Shown here one piece after another: positions 50,695 through 60,200 of a DNA stretch of 64,000 bases (positions are counted from its first letter, which is position 1; each line of letters starts with the position of its first letter). The position numbers and the translations under genes are program-made. The DNA is from JAGHKQ01 sp041920565 (GTDB lineage Bacteria > Bacillota > Bacilli > Bacillales > Bacillaceae_G). Where the stretch lies: NCBI GenBank assembly GCA_041920565.1, contig JBHGXS010000052.1, positions 49,482 to 113,481 on the forward strand, written 5' to 3'. The notes beneath the pieces were generated by a model, which was not told the origin of the DNA, ran no database searches, and was given only the letters and a program-made list of their open reading frames with translations.

Positions 50695-52458
50695 TTACAA
50701 TGCCAGGACAATGAAACCGTGCTCGCTTAAAACTAGATCAACATTTTCGGCTTCATGGGCGAATTCTTCGCCGGTTAAAAGGTTCGTTACTGTTTTTCCT
50801 TTTAAATTGTAAGGAATATCTACTGTGATTTCTTTGTCAGAGTTATTAAAGGCGAAAAGAAGCGTGCTGTCTTCAAATGTTTTTACATACATGACATGAT
50901 TGCTTTCATTGTTTGCATCAATGAATCGGAATGTTCCTTTATTTCCAAATGCCGGATTTTCTTTTCTCAGCTGAATCAGATGAGAAATAAAACCAAGTAA
51001 ATCTTTGTCTTGCTTCTCTTCCTCCCAAATCATACACTCGCGGCAACCTGGGTCCATGCCGCCGGCCATGCCGATTTCATCGCCGTAATAAATACACGGA
51101 GAACCTGGAGAAGAAAGAAGGAAGGTGAATAATTGCTTCACTTTTGCTTTATTCTCTCCGCATACAGTTAAAATGCGAGGCGTGTCATGACTTCCTAATA
51201 GATTGAATGCTACTTCCGTTGCGTTGTCTTGATACATGAGAAGGGCGTCTGTCGTTTTGTAGGCGAATTCTTCTGCCTTGATAGCTTCATGAGCAAAGAA
51301 TTGAATCGCTGCGCTTGTATATGGGTAGTTCATTACTGCGTCGAATTGGTCTCCTTGCAGCCAAGGCATAGAATCATGCCAAATTTCTCCCAGGATGTAC
51401 ACGTCGGGCTTAATGGCTTTTACTTCTTTCCGAAATTCGCGCCAGAAGTCATGAGAAACCTCATTCGCTACGTCCAATCTCCAGCCGTCAATATCGAATT
51501 CGCGCACCCAATAGCGGCCTACTTCCAGTAAATATTCTCTTACTTCCGGATGCGAGGTGTTGAGTTTTGGCATCATATGCGTAAAGGCAAACGTATCGTA
51601 GTTTGGTTTTGGTTCTGTCTGTACCGGGAAGTCCCAAATGTAAAACCAATCCTTATACTTAGAGTTTTCCCCGTTCTCCAAAACGTCTTGGAACTGCGGG
51701 AAGTAAAATCCGCTGTGATTGAAAACGGCATCCAGCATAACTTTAATACCATTATCATGACAAACCTGCACAAGTCGTTTAAATGTTTCTTTATCCCCAA
51801 ATTGCGGATCGATCTCCATATAATCAATCGTATCGTATTTATGGTTAGAAGTTGCTTTGAAAATGGGTGTGAAGTAAAGGCCGGTTACTCCTAATTTTAC
51901 GAGATGATCGATATGTTTGATGACACCTTCAAAATCGCCGCCGAAGAAGTTTGTTGAAGTAGGCTCTGCGCTTCCCCAAGGTAAAGTGCCTTCCGGGTCG
52001 TTATCAGGATTTCCGTTTGCAAAGCGTTCAGGAAAAATTTGGTACCAAACGGTGTCGCGCACCCATGCCGGCGGAGAAAATACGTCTTCTTCGTTCAAGT
52101 AAGGGAAACAAAAATAAGGGGCATTGTCATTATTGATAATCTCGTTATAGAACCCTTTTTCTGTATACACTACTGTTTCTTCCTTGTTTTTTAATTCAAA
52201 GCCATAGCGGAAGCGGCGAAATTCCGGCTGAACAGCAATAAACCAATAGTCGAACAGTTCAGTAGTTGCAATCTTGCTCATAGCTGCTGTTTCATATTGC
52301 CAAGCTCCATCTTCCCAGATGTATGGATCCCCGTGGATTAAATTTACATTTTCTACATCATTGTTTTTAGTACGCAAACGAATATGTAAGGTTTTTGTAT
52401 CGTAAGCGTATACAAAATTATTTTTCGGGCGATGATACACTGCTTCGCGAGTTATCAT
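50695..52458 (-). CDS. nplT: Neopullulanase/cyclomaltodextrinase-type GH13 enzyme
   Basis: A 587-residue intracellular GH13_20-type amylase. An N-terminal beta-sandwich (about 1-120) precedes the catalytic barrel with MLDAVFNHSG (region I), GWRLDVANEV (nucleophile Asp), ILGEIWHDSM (acid/base Glu) and LGSHDTPR (region IV). It hydrolyses cyclodextrins, pullulan and maltodextrins. No signal peptide. The ATG at 52458 suits AGGAGGA; the ATG six bases before is too close. Equivalent to B. subtilis NplT (YvdF) in the mdx cluster. Divergent from the DUF1189 gene with an operator between. Confidence 0.93.
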   Translation of the reverse strand: MITREAVYHRPKNNFVYAYDTKTLHIRLRTKNNDVENVNLIHGDPYIWEDGAWQYETAAMSKIATTELFDYWFIAVQPEFRRFRYGFELKNKEETVVYTEKGFYNEIINNDNAPYFCFPYLNEEDVFSPPAWVRDTVWYQIFPERFANGNPDNDPEGTLPWGSAEPTSTNFFGGDFEGVIKHIDHLVKLGVTGLYFTPIFKATSNHKYDTIDYMEIDPQFGDKETFKRLVQVCHDNGIKVMLDAVFNHSGFYFPQFQDVLENGENSKYKDWFYIWDFPVQTEPKPNYDTFAFTHMMPKLNTSHPEVREYLLEVGRYWVREFDIDGWRLDVANEVSHDFWREFRKEVKAIKPDVYILGEIWHDSMPWLQGDQFDAVMNYPYTSAAIQFFAHEAIKAEEFAYKTTDALLMYQDNATEVAFNLLGSHDTPRILTVCGENKAKVKQLFTFLLSSPGSPCIYYGDEIGMAGGMDPGCRECMIWEEEKQDKDLLGFISHLIQLRKENPAFGNKGTFRFIDANNESNHVMYVKTFEDSTLLFAFNNSDKEITVDIPYNLKGKTVTNLLTGEEFAHEAENVDLVLSEHGFIVLAL

Positions 52459-52498
52459 ATCCATTCCTCCTCTTCACTAAAACAAACACTTGACTAAT

Positions 52499-52545
52499 GC
52501 AATCGTTTGCCTTTTATAATGAAAGAGTAATATTAAACGCTTACA
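52499..52545. promoter_or_regulatory. LacI-type operator and cre-like site between nplT and the DUF1189 gene
   Basis: GCAATCGTTTGC at 52499-52510, which is the reverse complement of GCAAACGATTGC found upstream of maltose phosphorylase (one base different there). At 52532-52545 the reverse strand reads TGTAAGCGTTTAAT, 13 of 14 to the cre consensus. Both lie about 41-90 bases before the nplT start. Confidence 0.7.
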
Positions 52546-52657
52546 AAAGTCAAATGTTATTTTGGGGAATTTGGGAAAGGTTAACAAATACACGGTATTG
52601 CTTTTATGAATTTTATTTTATGAAAATAGTAAAACTTACAGATAGGATGATAACACA

Positions 52658-53428
52658 ATGAAATACCTTCGTCGTTTTTTGTTTAACAGAATGAAACCGC
52701 AGTACATCTTTGAAGCACGAAATTCCAACATTTTTTTCATATTGCTGCAGAACATACTAATTGGTTTGCTTTTAGCGTTTCCGCTTATTTTTCAGTTTGT
52801 AAAGACGGACGATATTATGCTTTCTAAGACGTTGTTTGAAGATTTATATCAATCTACCACATGGAAAAGTGAAGTTCCGGATTGCAATTTCAATAACACT
52901 CTTTCTTGCTCCGACACAGAAGTTAAGGATATTCAGGTTAACAAAACACATGTAGTATTTGATGTAAATGATAAATTTCATTCTGTTGAAAAAGGGAAAA
53001 TATACATGATTTTTAAGAAAGATTATGTATATGTACATTATTTGGGAATGGATGTGTACACTGAATATCCGGAGAATGTAGGAGAAATACACATTACAGA
53101 AAACCCTATTTCTTTTATTGAAAAGGTCGTAGCTGCAGGGAAGTTGAAAGCAGTTGGTGTTATAATGCAGCTGGCGTATCCTGTCACTATTTTTACTAAT
53201 CTTGTATTTGTAGGATTTGTTGCTTTGCTATCTATGTTGTTGAACATTGGAGCTCGCCAAAAACTGTCTTATAAGAAAATGTTTGCACTTCTTTCTTATT
53301 CGGCCACCATTCCGGCAATTATTGCATTTATTGTAGGTACAATCGTATCTGTTGCGTTTGTATACTTAATTTACAATTTTGGATTATTATTTATGGGGTA
53401 TTATGTGTTCAGAAAGTATATTCGCTAA
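52658..53428 (+). CDS. mdxS: DUF1189 membrane protein (maltodextrin-utilisation, MdxS/MalA type)
   Basis: A 256-residue protein with one N-terminal membrane segment (about 27-48), an extracytoplasmic loop with two cysteines (PDCNFNNTLSCSD), and about three C-terminal segments (about 170-245). DUF1189 proteins accompany maltodextrin operons: YvdJ in B. subtilis, MalA in Listeria/Streptococci. Precise role unknown. No strong ribosome site (GATAGGATG is the best candidate). Its own hairpin follows. Confidence 0.82.
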   Translation: MKYLRRFLFNRMKPQYIFEARNSNIFFILLQNILIGLLLAFPLIFQFVKTDDIMLSKTLFEDLYQSTTWKSEVPDCNFNNTLSCSDTEVKDIQVNKTHVVFDVNDKFHSVEKGKIYMIFKKDYVYVHYLGMDVYTEYPENVGEIHITENPISFIEKVVAAGKLKAVGVIMQLAYPVTIFTNLVFVGFVALLSMLLNIGARQKLSYKKMFALLSYSATIPAIIAFIVGTIVSVAFVYLIYNFGLLFMGYYVFRKYIR

Positions 53429-53460
53429 AAATATGATGGGAAAATGAAGGTTTAATAAAA

Positions 53461-53505
53461 AAGGCTGTCCTTAAAAGTACAAGATTTATGCTTTTAGACA
53501 GTCTT
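53461..53505 (+). terminator. Terminator of the DUF1189 gene
   Basis: AAGGCTGTCCTTAAAAG pairs with CTTTTAGACAGTCTT with two imperfections; followed by TATAT rather than a full T run. Confidence 0.6.
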
Positions 53506-53624
53506 TATATATTCGAAAACCACAAAACAAAGGCATGCATCTACTTACATTTATATAATTCTTTAGGAGAGGCAAGTATCTGTCACAAAAATGATAGAAT
53601 TGTAAAACTATTATCTCTATTCTA

Positions 53625-53673
53625 TTGACAGTTTAAGTTTTCTAGTCTAGTATAAAATTGTGAAAACGGTTGC
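53625..53673 (+). promoter_or_regulatory. mdxE promoter with overlapping LacI-type operator
   Basis: TTGACA (53625-53630), 17-bp spacer, TAGTAT (53648-53653). The operator-like GAAAACGGTTGC (53662-53673) covers the expected start site, the right place for repression. Confidence 0.7.
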
Positions 53674-53701
53674 TTAAATTTTAATGTTAGGAGAGATTGG
53701 C

Positions 53702-55060
53702 TTGAAGAAACATCTAAAGAAAGTGTTCGCAGTATTAGCTACTGCTACTTTGAGCGCGGGTATTTTAGCTGGTTGCGGCTCTAAAGAAAGCGCTTCCACA
53801 GAAGGGGATAAGTCATCCAGTAAAGGTGATCTTCCTTGGGACGAAAAAGCAAACGGTTACAAAATTGAAAAGGACCTTCTTGACGGTAAAGGATCGTTAA
53901 AAGTATGGATTGATAATGATGATTATGCGAATGCCGTTATCAAAGCTTTTAACGAGAAATATCCGAAGGTAAAAGTAGAATATGAGAAAGTAGGAGCTAC
54001 TGAAGCACGTGCAAAGATGAGCTTAGATGGTGAAGCTGGTCTTGGCGCAGACGTTTTCATTCAGCCGCATGACGGTATCGGACCATCTATTGAGGATGCA
54101 ATTATCGGACCAATGGGAAGATACACAGACCAAATTAAAGATCGTTTCTTAGACTCTTCTGTTGGTACTGTTATGAAAGATGGCCAAGCATTTGGTGTAC
54201 CGATTTCGACTGAGTCCATTGCACTATTCTATAATAAAACTTTATTAAAGCAATTAACTGGTTCCGATGAGGCGCCAAAATCTTGGGATGAAATCATTGC
54301 ATTAGCAAAAACATACAATGATAAGTCTAAAAACCAATGGACAATTCGTTGGGAAGTTGGTAACTCTTATATGAGCTACTTTTTCTTATCTGCATTCGGA
54401 TATGATGTATTTGGCAAAAAAGGTACAGATGCGAAGAAGGTTGACTTTGATTCCAAGGCTGTAAAACAAGGTTTAGAATATATGAAAATGCTTCGTCCAT
54501 ATTGGGATGTCAATGCTGAAGACGCAACACATGATACAACAACACTAGAATTTGCAAAAGGGCAAACACCGTTCTTAATCACTGGTCCATGGGCAATCCA
54601 AGATGTTAACAAAGGTGCCGAAGAGAACAAATTTGAATACGGTATTACTACAATTCCAAAAATTAAAGGCAAACAGCCAATTACATTCTCTGGCAACCAA
54701 ATCGCTTGCGTATCTTCATACTCTAAGTATCCAGGCGCAGCTCGTGTATTTGCAATGTTCTTAGGTTCTAAAGAAGGAGCAGAAGCTCTTTATAAGACAA
54801 CTGGTAAGCTTCCGGCATTACAATCCAAGTACGTTAAAGAAGTTCCAGGTTTAGAAAATGATAAGCACCTAAAAGGAATTTCTGCACAAGCCGCTCATTC
54901 TAAACCAATGCCATCCATCCCTGAAATGGCAAGCTTCTGGGATCCTGCAAAAAACATGATCGTAAACGTATGGAATAACTTATTATCTGTTGAAGATGCA
55001 CAAAAGAAAGCTATTGAAGATTACAATGCATTGCAACAATCTTCAGGGGGTCAAAAATAA
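53702..55060 (+). CDS. mdxE: Maltodextrin-binding lipoprotein MdxE
   Basis: A 452-residue extracellular solute-binding lipoprotein. Signal peptide with lipobox ILAGC at residues 20-24. The body is a MalE-type fold (GSLKVWIDNDDYANAVIKAF, TGPWAIQDVNK). It delivers maltodextrins to MdxFG. Start TTG at 53702 is placed 9 bases after TTAGGAGAG; an ATG 18 bases upstream lies inside or before that site. First gene of mdxEFG; a stable hairpin between mdxE and mdxF should keep this product in excess. No ATPase gene is in the window; a shared MsmX-type ATPase is expected elsewhere. Confidence 0.94.
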   Translation: MKKHLKKVFAVLATATLSAGILAGCGSKESASTEGDKSSSKGDLPWDEKANGYKIEKDLLDGKGSLKVWIDNDDYANAVIKAFNEKYPKVKVEYEKVGATEARAKMSLDGEAGLGADVFIQPHDGIGPSIEDAIIGPMGRYTDQIKDRFLDSSVGTVMKDGQAFGVPISTESIALFYNKTLLKQLTGSDEAPKSWDEIIALAKTYNDKSKNQWTIRWEVGNSYMSYFFLSAFGYDVFGKKGTDAKKVDFDSKAVKQGLEYMKMLRPYWDVNAEDATHDTTTLEFAKGQTPFLITGPWAIQDVNKGAEENKFEYGITTIPKIKGKQPITFSGNQIACVSSYSKYPGAARVFAMFLGSKEGAEALYKTTGKLPALQSKYVKEVPGLENDKHLKGISAQAAHSKPMPSIPEMASFWDPAKNMIVNVWNNLLSVEDAQKKAIEDYNALQQSSGGQK

Positions 55061-55072
55061 TTTGTATAAAAT

Positions 55073-55104
55073 TATAGCCTCTTACAATAAAGTAGGAGGC
55101 TATA
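55073..55104 (+). terminator. mdxE-mdxF intercistronic hairpin
   Basis: 13-bp stem TATAGCCTCTTAC with GTAGGAGGCTATA (one G-T pair), 6-nt loop, no T run. Likely stabilises mdxE mRNA or attenuates read-through. Confidence 0.6.
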
Positions 55105-55119
55105 CATACAATTTTTAGT

Positions 55120-55131
55120 GCAACCGTTTTC
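55120..55131. promoter_or_regulatory. LacI-type operator upstream of mdxF
   Basis: GCAACCGTTTTC is the exact reverse complement of the operator at 53662-53673. It lies 170 bases before mdxF and could mark a second promoter or a DNA-looping auxiliary operator. Confidence 0.55.
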
Positions 55132-55291
55132 CTAAAAAACTTTTTAATACAGTAATTAAGAAAGAAGAATGCAGCGAGTTATAGAAAAAATAGTACTTTG
55201 TGAATAGAAAAGTGATACGGTATAGTAAAACTGGTTTTGCTTCCCAAACTATTTTTTCTATAGTTTGCTAATTAGAAAGGGGATTGAACCT

Positions 55292-56710
55292 ATGGAACCA
55301 GCCTTAAAGTATCCTCAAAAGTCAACACAATCGGATAAGGAGCAAAGAAAATCCAATCCTTTAGTGGCGGGGCTTTGTTCCGCAGTTGTTTGGGGGCTTG
55401 GACAAATTTTAAACAAACAAGTGCTCAAGGGATTATTTTTTTTCATTATTCAACTAGCAGTCGTTCTTACTGAAATTCTTACTGGAAATTACATCGATTT
55501 TGCTGAAGGATATTCTTTCCGTACAAATGGCGGTTTCTTCTTAAAAGGGATTTGGGGTCTTGTTGCATTAGGGACAGAGCCGCGCCGGATGGCTATTACC
55601 GGACTTACAGAAGGTGATCACTCCATCGTTTTAATGATTAACGGTATTATTGCCCTAATTATTTTGGCATTCGTTATTGGTATTTGGTACTGGAATATTA
55701 AAGATGCGATTGAAACAAGAAAAATTATTAATGAAACAAATAAAGTGCCTTCAACAAAACAATATATTAATCATCTGTGGGATAGTGCATTTGAGTTCAT
55801 TATTCTTCTGCCTTCTATTGTAATGTTGTTATTTATTTCTGTTATGCCAATTATTTTCGGTTTTCTTATTGCATTTACAAACTATAATAAATTCCACTTA
55901 CCTCCAACCAAACTTGTAGATTGGATTGGTGCAGAAAACTTTATTAATTTATTCCAATTACCGATTTGGACGAAAACTTTTACAGGTGTTTTTGCTTGGA
56001 CAATCGTATGGGCTATTCTATCAACAGTAACATGTTTCTTTGGAGGGTTATTCCAAGCAGTTATTTTAAACAACAAACGAGTGAAGTTTAAAAAGATGTG
56101 GAGAACGATTTATATTTTACCTTGGGCGATTCCGGGAATGATTTCACTGCTTGTGTTTAAAACACTATTCAATGGACAGTTTGGACCGGTGAGCCAGTTT
56201 TTAATTGATATTGGTTTAACAGATCATCGTATTTCATGGTTTACGGATTCCAACAATCCTAATCTCGCTCGTGCGACGATTCTTTTAATCAATCTATGGC
56301 TTGGATTCCCATACTTTATGGCATTGATGAGCGGCATTATGACAAGTTTAGATAAAGAGGTATTTGAAGCGGCAAAAATTGATGGAGCAACACCAGCTCA
56401 GGAATTTTGGAAGATTACGTTCCCGTTGGTATTATACTCAACTGCTCCATTATTAATTATGACGTTTGCGGGTAACTTTAATAACTTCGGTGTCATTTAT
56501 TTCTTAACTGAAGGCGGGCCTGCCAATCCGAACTATCAGTTTGCAGGACATACTGATATTTTAATTACTTGGATTTATAAGCTCACGCTTGATAACCGAA
56601 TGTATAACATGGCATCAGTAATGTCGATTATCATCTTCCTCGTTATTGGTTCGATTTCTGCATGGAACTTTACCAAAACAAAAGCTTTCAAAGAGGAGGA
56701 TATGGTGTAA
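55292..56710 (+). CDS. mdxF: Maltodextrin ABC permease MdxF
   Basis: A 472-residue permease with an extended N-terminal membrane region and the binding-protein-dependent permease domain in the C-terminal half. The EAA loop VFEAAKIDGATPAQEFWKITF is at about residues 360-380 (core EAAKIDGATPAQ). ATG 55292 follows AGAAAGGGG. Overlaps nothing but is 1 base from mdxG. Forms the transmembrane part with MdxG. Confidence 0.94.
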   Translation: MEPALKYPQKSTQSDKEQRKSNPLVAGLCSAVVWGLGQILNKQVLKGLFFFIIQLAVVLTEILTGNYIDFAEGYSFRTNGGFFLKGIWGLVALGTEPRRMAITGLTEGDHSIVLMINGIIALIILAFVIGIWYWNIKDAIETRKIINETNKVPSTKQYINHLWDSAFEFIILLPSIVMLLFISVMPIIFGFLIAFTNYNKFHLPPTKLVDWIGAENFINLFQLPIWTKTFTGVFAWTIVWAILSTVTCFFGGLFQAVILNNKRVKFKKMWRTIYILPWAIPGMISLLVFKTLFNGQFGPVSQFLIDIGLTDHRISWFTDSNNPNLARATILLINLWLGFPYFMALMSGIMTSLDKEVFEAAKIDGATPAQEFWKITFPLVLYSTAPLLIMTFAGNFNNFGVIYFLTEGGPANPNYQFAGHTDILITWIYKLTLDNRMYNMASVMSIIIFLVIGSISAWNFTKTKAFKEEDMV

Positions 56711-56711
56711 T

Positions 56712-57569
56712 ATGGAGATCGCGAAAAAAAATACAAGTGCGAATAAAGTTAAAGACTATTTTATTACTGCACTTATTTATGCTGAATTAATTATAGTTGC
56801 GGCAGCAGTTATTTTTCCGATAGTTTGGATTGTCGGCTCTTCTTTCGGCAGTTCATCAGGGTTATCGAATGCAACGCCGATTCCTGAAAATCCAACTATT
56901 AAGCACTATTTAGAACTCTTTGAAAAAACAAAGTTTCTAAACTGGTATTGGAATACGTTTAAAATTGCAGTTCTGAATATGATTTTATCAGTGTTGCTTT
57001 CTACATCAACAGCGTATGTTTTCTCTCGTTTTAAATTTAAGGGAAAAAAATTCGGGCTAATTTCAATTCTTGTGCTGCAAATGTTCCCTTCATTTATGGG
57101 GATGATTGCAATCTACATTTTATTTTTAAACTTCGGTTTATTGGATAGCCACCTAGGTCTAGTATTGGTATATGCAGCAGGACAAATTCCATTTAACACT
57201 TGGTTAATTAAAGGTTACTTATCATCTGTACCAAAATCATTAGACGAGTCCGCAATGATTGACGGGGCAACGAAAACTCAAATTTTCTTTAAGATTATTA
57301 TGCCGCTGTCTAAGCCGATTTTAACGTTTGTTGCACTAACGCAATTTATGGCACCTTGGATGGATTTTATCCTTCCGCGTCTCTTAATCAGTTCTAATGA
57401 GAAGATGACATTGGCGGTTGGATTGTATCAATTGATTTCAGGGAACACAAACAACAACTTTACTATGTTCGCTGCAGGTGCAGTATTAGTTTCTGTTCCA
57501 ATAACCATTCTTTACGTATGGCTGCAAAAGTACCTAATTCAAGGTATTACAGCAGGGGCAAACAAATAA
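56712..57569 (+). CDS. mdxG: Maltodextrin ABC permease MdxG
   Basis: A 285-residue MalG-type permease, six membrane segments, with the EAA loop SLDESAMIDGATKTQIFFK (about residues 174-192) and the terminal QGITAGANK. The start ATG at 56712 is one base after the mdxF stop. GAGGAGG is 12 bases upstream; translation is probably coupled to mdxF. Confidence 0.95.
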   Translation: MEIAKKNTSANKVKDYFITALIYAELIIVAAAVIFPIVWIVGSSFGSSSGLSNATPIPENPTIKHYLELFEKTKFLNWYWNTFKIAVLNMILSVLLSTSTAYVFSRFKFKGKKFGLISILVLQMFPSFMGMIAIYILFLNFGLLDSHLGLVLVYAAGQIPFNTWLIKGYLSSVPKSLDESAMIDGATKTQIFFKIIMPLSKPILTFVALTQFMAPWMDFILPRLLISSNEKMTLAVGLYQLISGNTNNNFTMFAAGAVLVSVPITILYVWLQKYLIQGITAGANK

Positions 57570-57573
57570 TAAT

Positions 57574-57605
57574 AGTGAGAGCAAGGAGAGTGCCTTGCTC
57601 TCACT
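57574..57605 (+). terminator. Hairpin after mdxG
   Basis: 13-bp perfect stem AGTGAGAGCAAGG with its complement, 6-nt loop AGAGTG, but no T run; expected to reduce transcription into the GH31 gene or protect mRNA. Confidence 0.6.
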
Positions 57606-57706
57606 TATGAGAGGTTTCTATTCGGAAATAAGAATAGAAAAACAGAAAAACTCGCAAAACCTTGCTAAAATAAGCGTCAATAAAAAGTTAACAAAGGGTG
57701 GAGAAT

Positions 57707-60079
57707 ATGTTGCAAGATACAAGTTTTGCTATTATGCCTGATAAAGAGCAAGATACAGTGTTAATGTATCATTCAATTGGAGATACCCATACCATCAGCC
57801 GGCAAGATAATGTCTGGATATTTACATGTGAGAGAGGGAACGTAGCAGTAAAATTTTATCGCGAAGATATCTTACGAGTTGTCATGAATCCGATTCACAT
57901 CCCTGCTTTAAAAGAAAGTGTTGCGATTGTGGGAAAACCGGCACAAGTAGAGGTTCAACAGGAAGAAACGCAAGATGAAATCATACTACAAACATCTGTG
58001 CTTTCAGTTCGTATACAAAAGGCTCCGTTCCGCATAAATGTTTATGATGTAAATGGTGAGCCTATCATACTTGAAAATGAGAAGGGATTAGGATTTAAAG
58101 ACAATCATGAAGTCATTTGTTTTAAATCTATGAAGGCTGATGATCATTTTTACGGCTTTGGGGAGAAAACAGGCTTTCTTGATAAAAAAGGTGAGAAAAT
58201 ATCCAACTGGAATACGGATGTGTATGCCCCTCATAATCCGGAAACTGTAGAGCTGTATCAATCTATTCCCTACTTTATGACACTGCGTAATGGAAGAGCT
58301 CACGGTATATATTTCGATAGTACATGGAAAACCAAGTTTGATTTTCAAACATATAGAGACTTCTATTCTTTTTCAGCAGAAGGAGGACAAATAGATTACT
58401 ACACACTGGCAGGACCAACCCCAAAAGCTGTACTAGAGCAATACACATTTTTAACAGGACGGGCTCCGATTCCGCCAAAATGGGCTATCGGATATCATCA
58501 ATCTCGTTATAGTTATAAAACAGAGCAAGAGGTGCGCTTACTAGCAAAAACATTTAAAGAAAAGGAAATTCCGTTAGATGCTATTCACTTAGACATACAT
58601 TATATGGATGGTTATCGTGTATTTACGTTTGATCGTAGCCGCTTCCCGAAGCCTGAGAAAATGGTAGAAGAGTTAAAACAAGAAGGGGTGCACATTGTAT
58701 CTATTGTAGATCCAGGAGTAAAACAAGATCCCGAATACCATATATATAAGGAAGGAATTCAAAACGATTATTTCTGTAAGTATTTAGAAGGTGAAGTATT
58801 CTTTGGAGATGTATGGCCGGGTCGAAGTGCGTTTCCTGACTTTACGAACGAAAAAGTTCGTGAATGGTGGGGACAAAAACACGCTTACTATGTCAATATG
58901 GGTATTGAAGGCATTTGGAATGATATGAATGAGCCTTCTGTGTTTAATGAAACAAAAACAATGGACATGAATGTAGTGCATGAAAATGATGGTGATCCTC
59001 GTACTCATCGAGAGCTGCATAATATATACGGCATGATGATGGGAAAAGCTACATATGAAGGAATGAAGAAGCAATTGGACAACAAACGTCCATTCCTTTT
59101 GACTAGAGCGGGATTTGCTGGTGTTCAGCGATATTCGGCTGTTTGGACAGGAGATAATCGCAGTTTTTGGGAGCATCTTGAATTATCACTGCCAATGTGC
59201 ATGAATTTAGGCGTATCCGGTGTTCCGTTTGTAGGACCCGATGTTGGCGGTTTTGCTCATGATTCAAATGGGCAATTGTTGACAAGATGGACGCAAGTGG
59301 GAGCTTTCTATCCGTTTTTCCGCAACCATAGCGTTATTGAGTCTGTACGTCAAGAGCCATGGGCATTTGGAGAAGAGTATGAACAGATTATAAAAAGATA
59401 CATTCAGCTTCGTTATCAGTGGCTGCCGCACCTGTACTCCTTGTTTGCAGAAGCGAATGAAACAGGAGTCCCTATTATGCGGCCGTTGTTCTTGGAGTAT
59501 CCGGACGATCCGCATGTAATGAATTTGGCTACACAATTCATGGTAGGGGACAACGTTATTGTCGCACCTATTATGCGGCCGGATACGTATCATAGAGTAA
59601 TATATTTACCGGAAGGAAACTGGGTGGATTATTGGAATGAGGAAGTACTCGAAGGCGGAAAGCATCATCTAGTAGAAGCACCGTTGGATAAGTTACCGAT
59701 TTATGTAAAGCAAGGGACTATGCTTGTTCATGGAGATATAAAATCTTCTACAGCAATACCTGATGAAAAACTTACACTTCATATTTATGCACAGACCAGC
59801 GGAGAAGCATCTTATTCACTATATGAAGATGATGGTATGTCATTTGATTACGAACAAGGAAGTTATTTACGCAAAACGTTCCATGCGCACTTTGAAAACG
59901 ATGTGGTTTTATTATCAATAATAAATGAGGTAAACGGATATACACCATCTTGGAAGAGTATTGACATTGTAGTACATGGTTGTAATGAGAGTACAAAATT
60001 GATTGTGAATGGAACTGAATTGGAAACGACACAACTTTCGCATGAAAACGGTACAATGAAAACATTTTTAATAGTATAA
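57707..60079 (+). CDS. GH31 alpha-glucosidase
   Basis: A 790-residue intracellular enzyme of glycoside hydrolase family 31. Nucleophile Asp in GIWNDMNEPSVF (about residue 405), acid/base Asp in WTGDNRSFW (about 483) and an N-terminal galactose-mutarotase-like domain. It releases glucose from maltodextrins. The start ATG (57707) is chosen over GTG 57698 because GGGTGGAG lies at the GTG. It takes the place of the GH13 MalL found in B. subtilis mdx. Confidence 0.93.
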   Translation: MLQDTSFAIMPDKEQDTVLMYHSIGDTHTISRQDNVWIFTCERGNVAVKFYREDILRVVMNPIHIPALKESVAIVGKPAQVEVQQEETQDEIILQTSVLSVRIQKAPFRINVYDVNGEPIILENEKGLGFKDNHEVICFKSMKADDHFYGFGEKTGFLDKKGEKISNWNTDVYAPHNPETVELYQSIPYFMTLRNGRAHGIYFDSTWKTKFDFQTYRDFYSFSAEGGQIDYYTLAGPTPKAVLEQYTFLTGRAPIPPKWAIGYHQSRYSYKTEQEVRLLAKTFKEKEIPLDAIHLDIHYMDGYRVFTFDRSRFPKPEKMVEELKQEGVHIVSIVDPGVKQDPEYHIYKEGIQNDYFCKYLEGEVFFGDVWPGRSAFPDFTNEKVREWWGQKHAYYVNMGIEGIWNDMNEPSVFNETKTMDMNVVHENDGDPRTHRELHNIYGMMMGKATYEGMKKQLDNKRPFLLTRAGFAGVQRYSAVWTGDNRSFWEHLELSLPMCMNLGVSGVPFVGPDVGGFAHDSNGQLLTRWTQVGAFYPFFRNHSVIESVRQEPWAFGEEYEQIIKRYIQLRYQWLPHLYSLFAEANETGVPIMRPLFLEYPDDPHVMNLATQFMVGDNVIVAPIMRPDTYHRVIYLPEGNWVDYWNEEVLEGGKHHLVEAPLDKLPIYVKQGTMLVHGDIKSSTAIPDEKLTLHIYAQTSGEASYSLYEDDGMSFDYEQGSYLRKTFHAHFENDVVLLSIINEVNGYTPSWKSIDIVVHGCNESTKLIVNGTELETTQLSHENGTMKTFLIV

Positions 60080-60200
60080 GAGGAAACTTTTAATATTGCT
60101 CTTCTCAAGGTTACTAGCAAACGGGATTCTTCACTTGCAAAAGTGCAGACTTCACCAAGCAGAACAAACAATAAAAATGGAAAGAGAAAGGATGGTGTTC

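Noticed and set aside
57654..57665. GCAAAACCTTGC as another MdxR operator upstream of the GH31 gene
   Set aside because: Lacks the central CG that the other sites keep; the similarity is too weak.
60096..60200. Longer N-terminus for the LacI-type regulator
   Set aside because: The extra residues precede the HTH, have no ribosome site and are not seen in the family.
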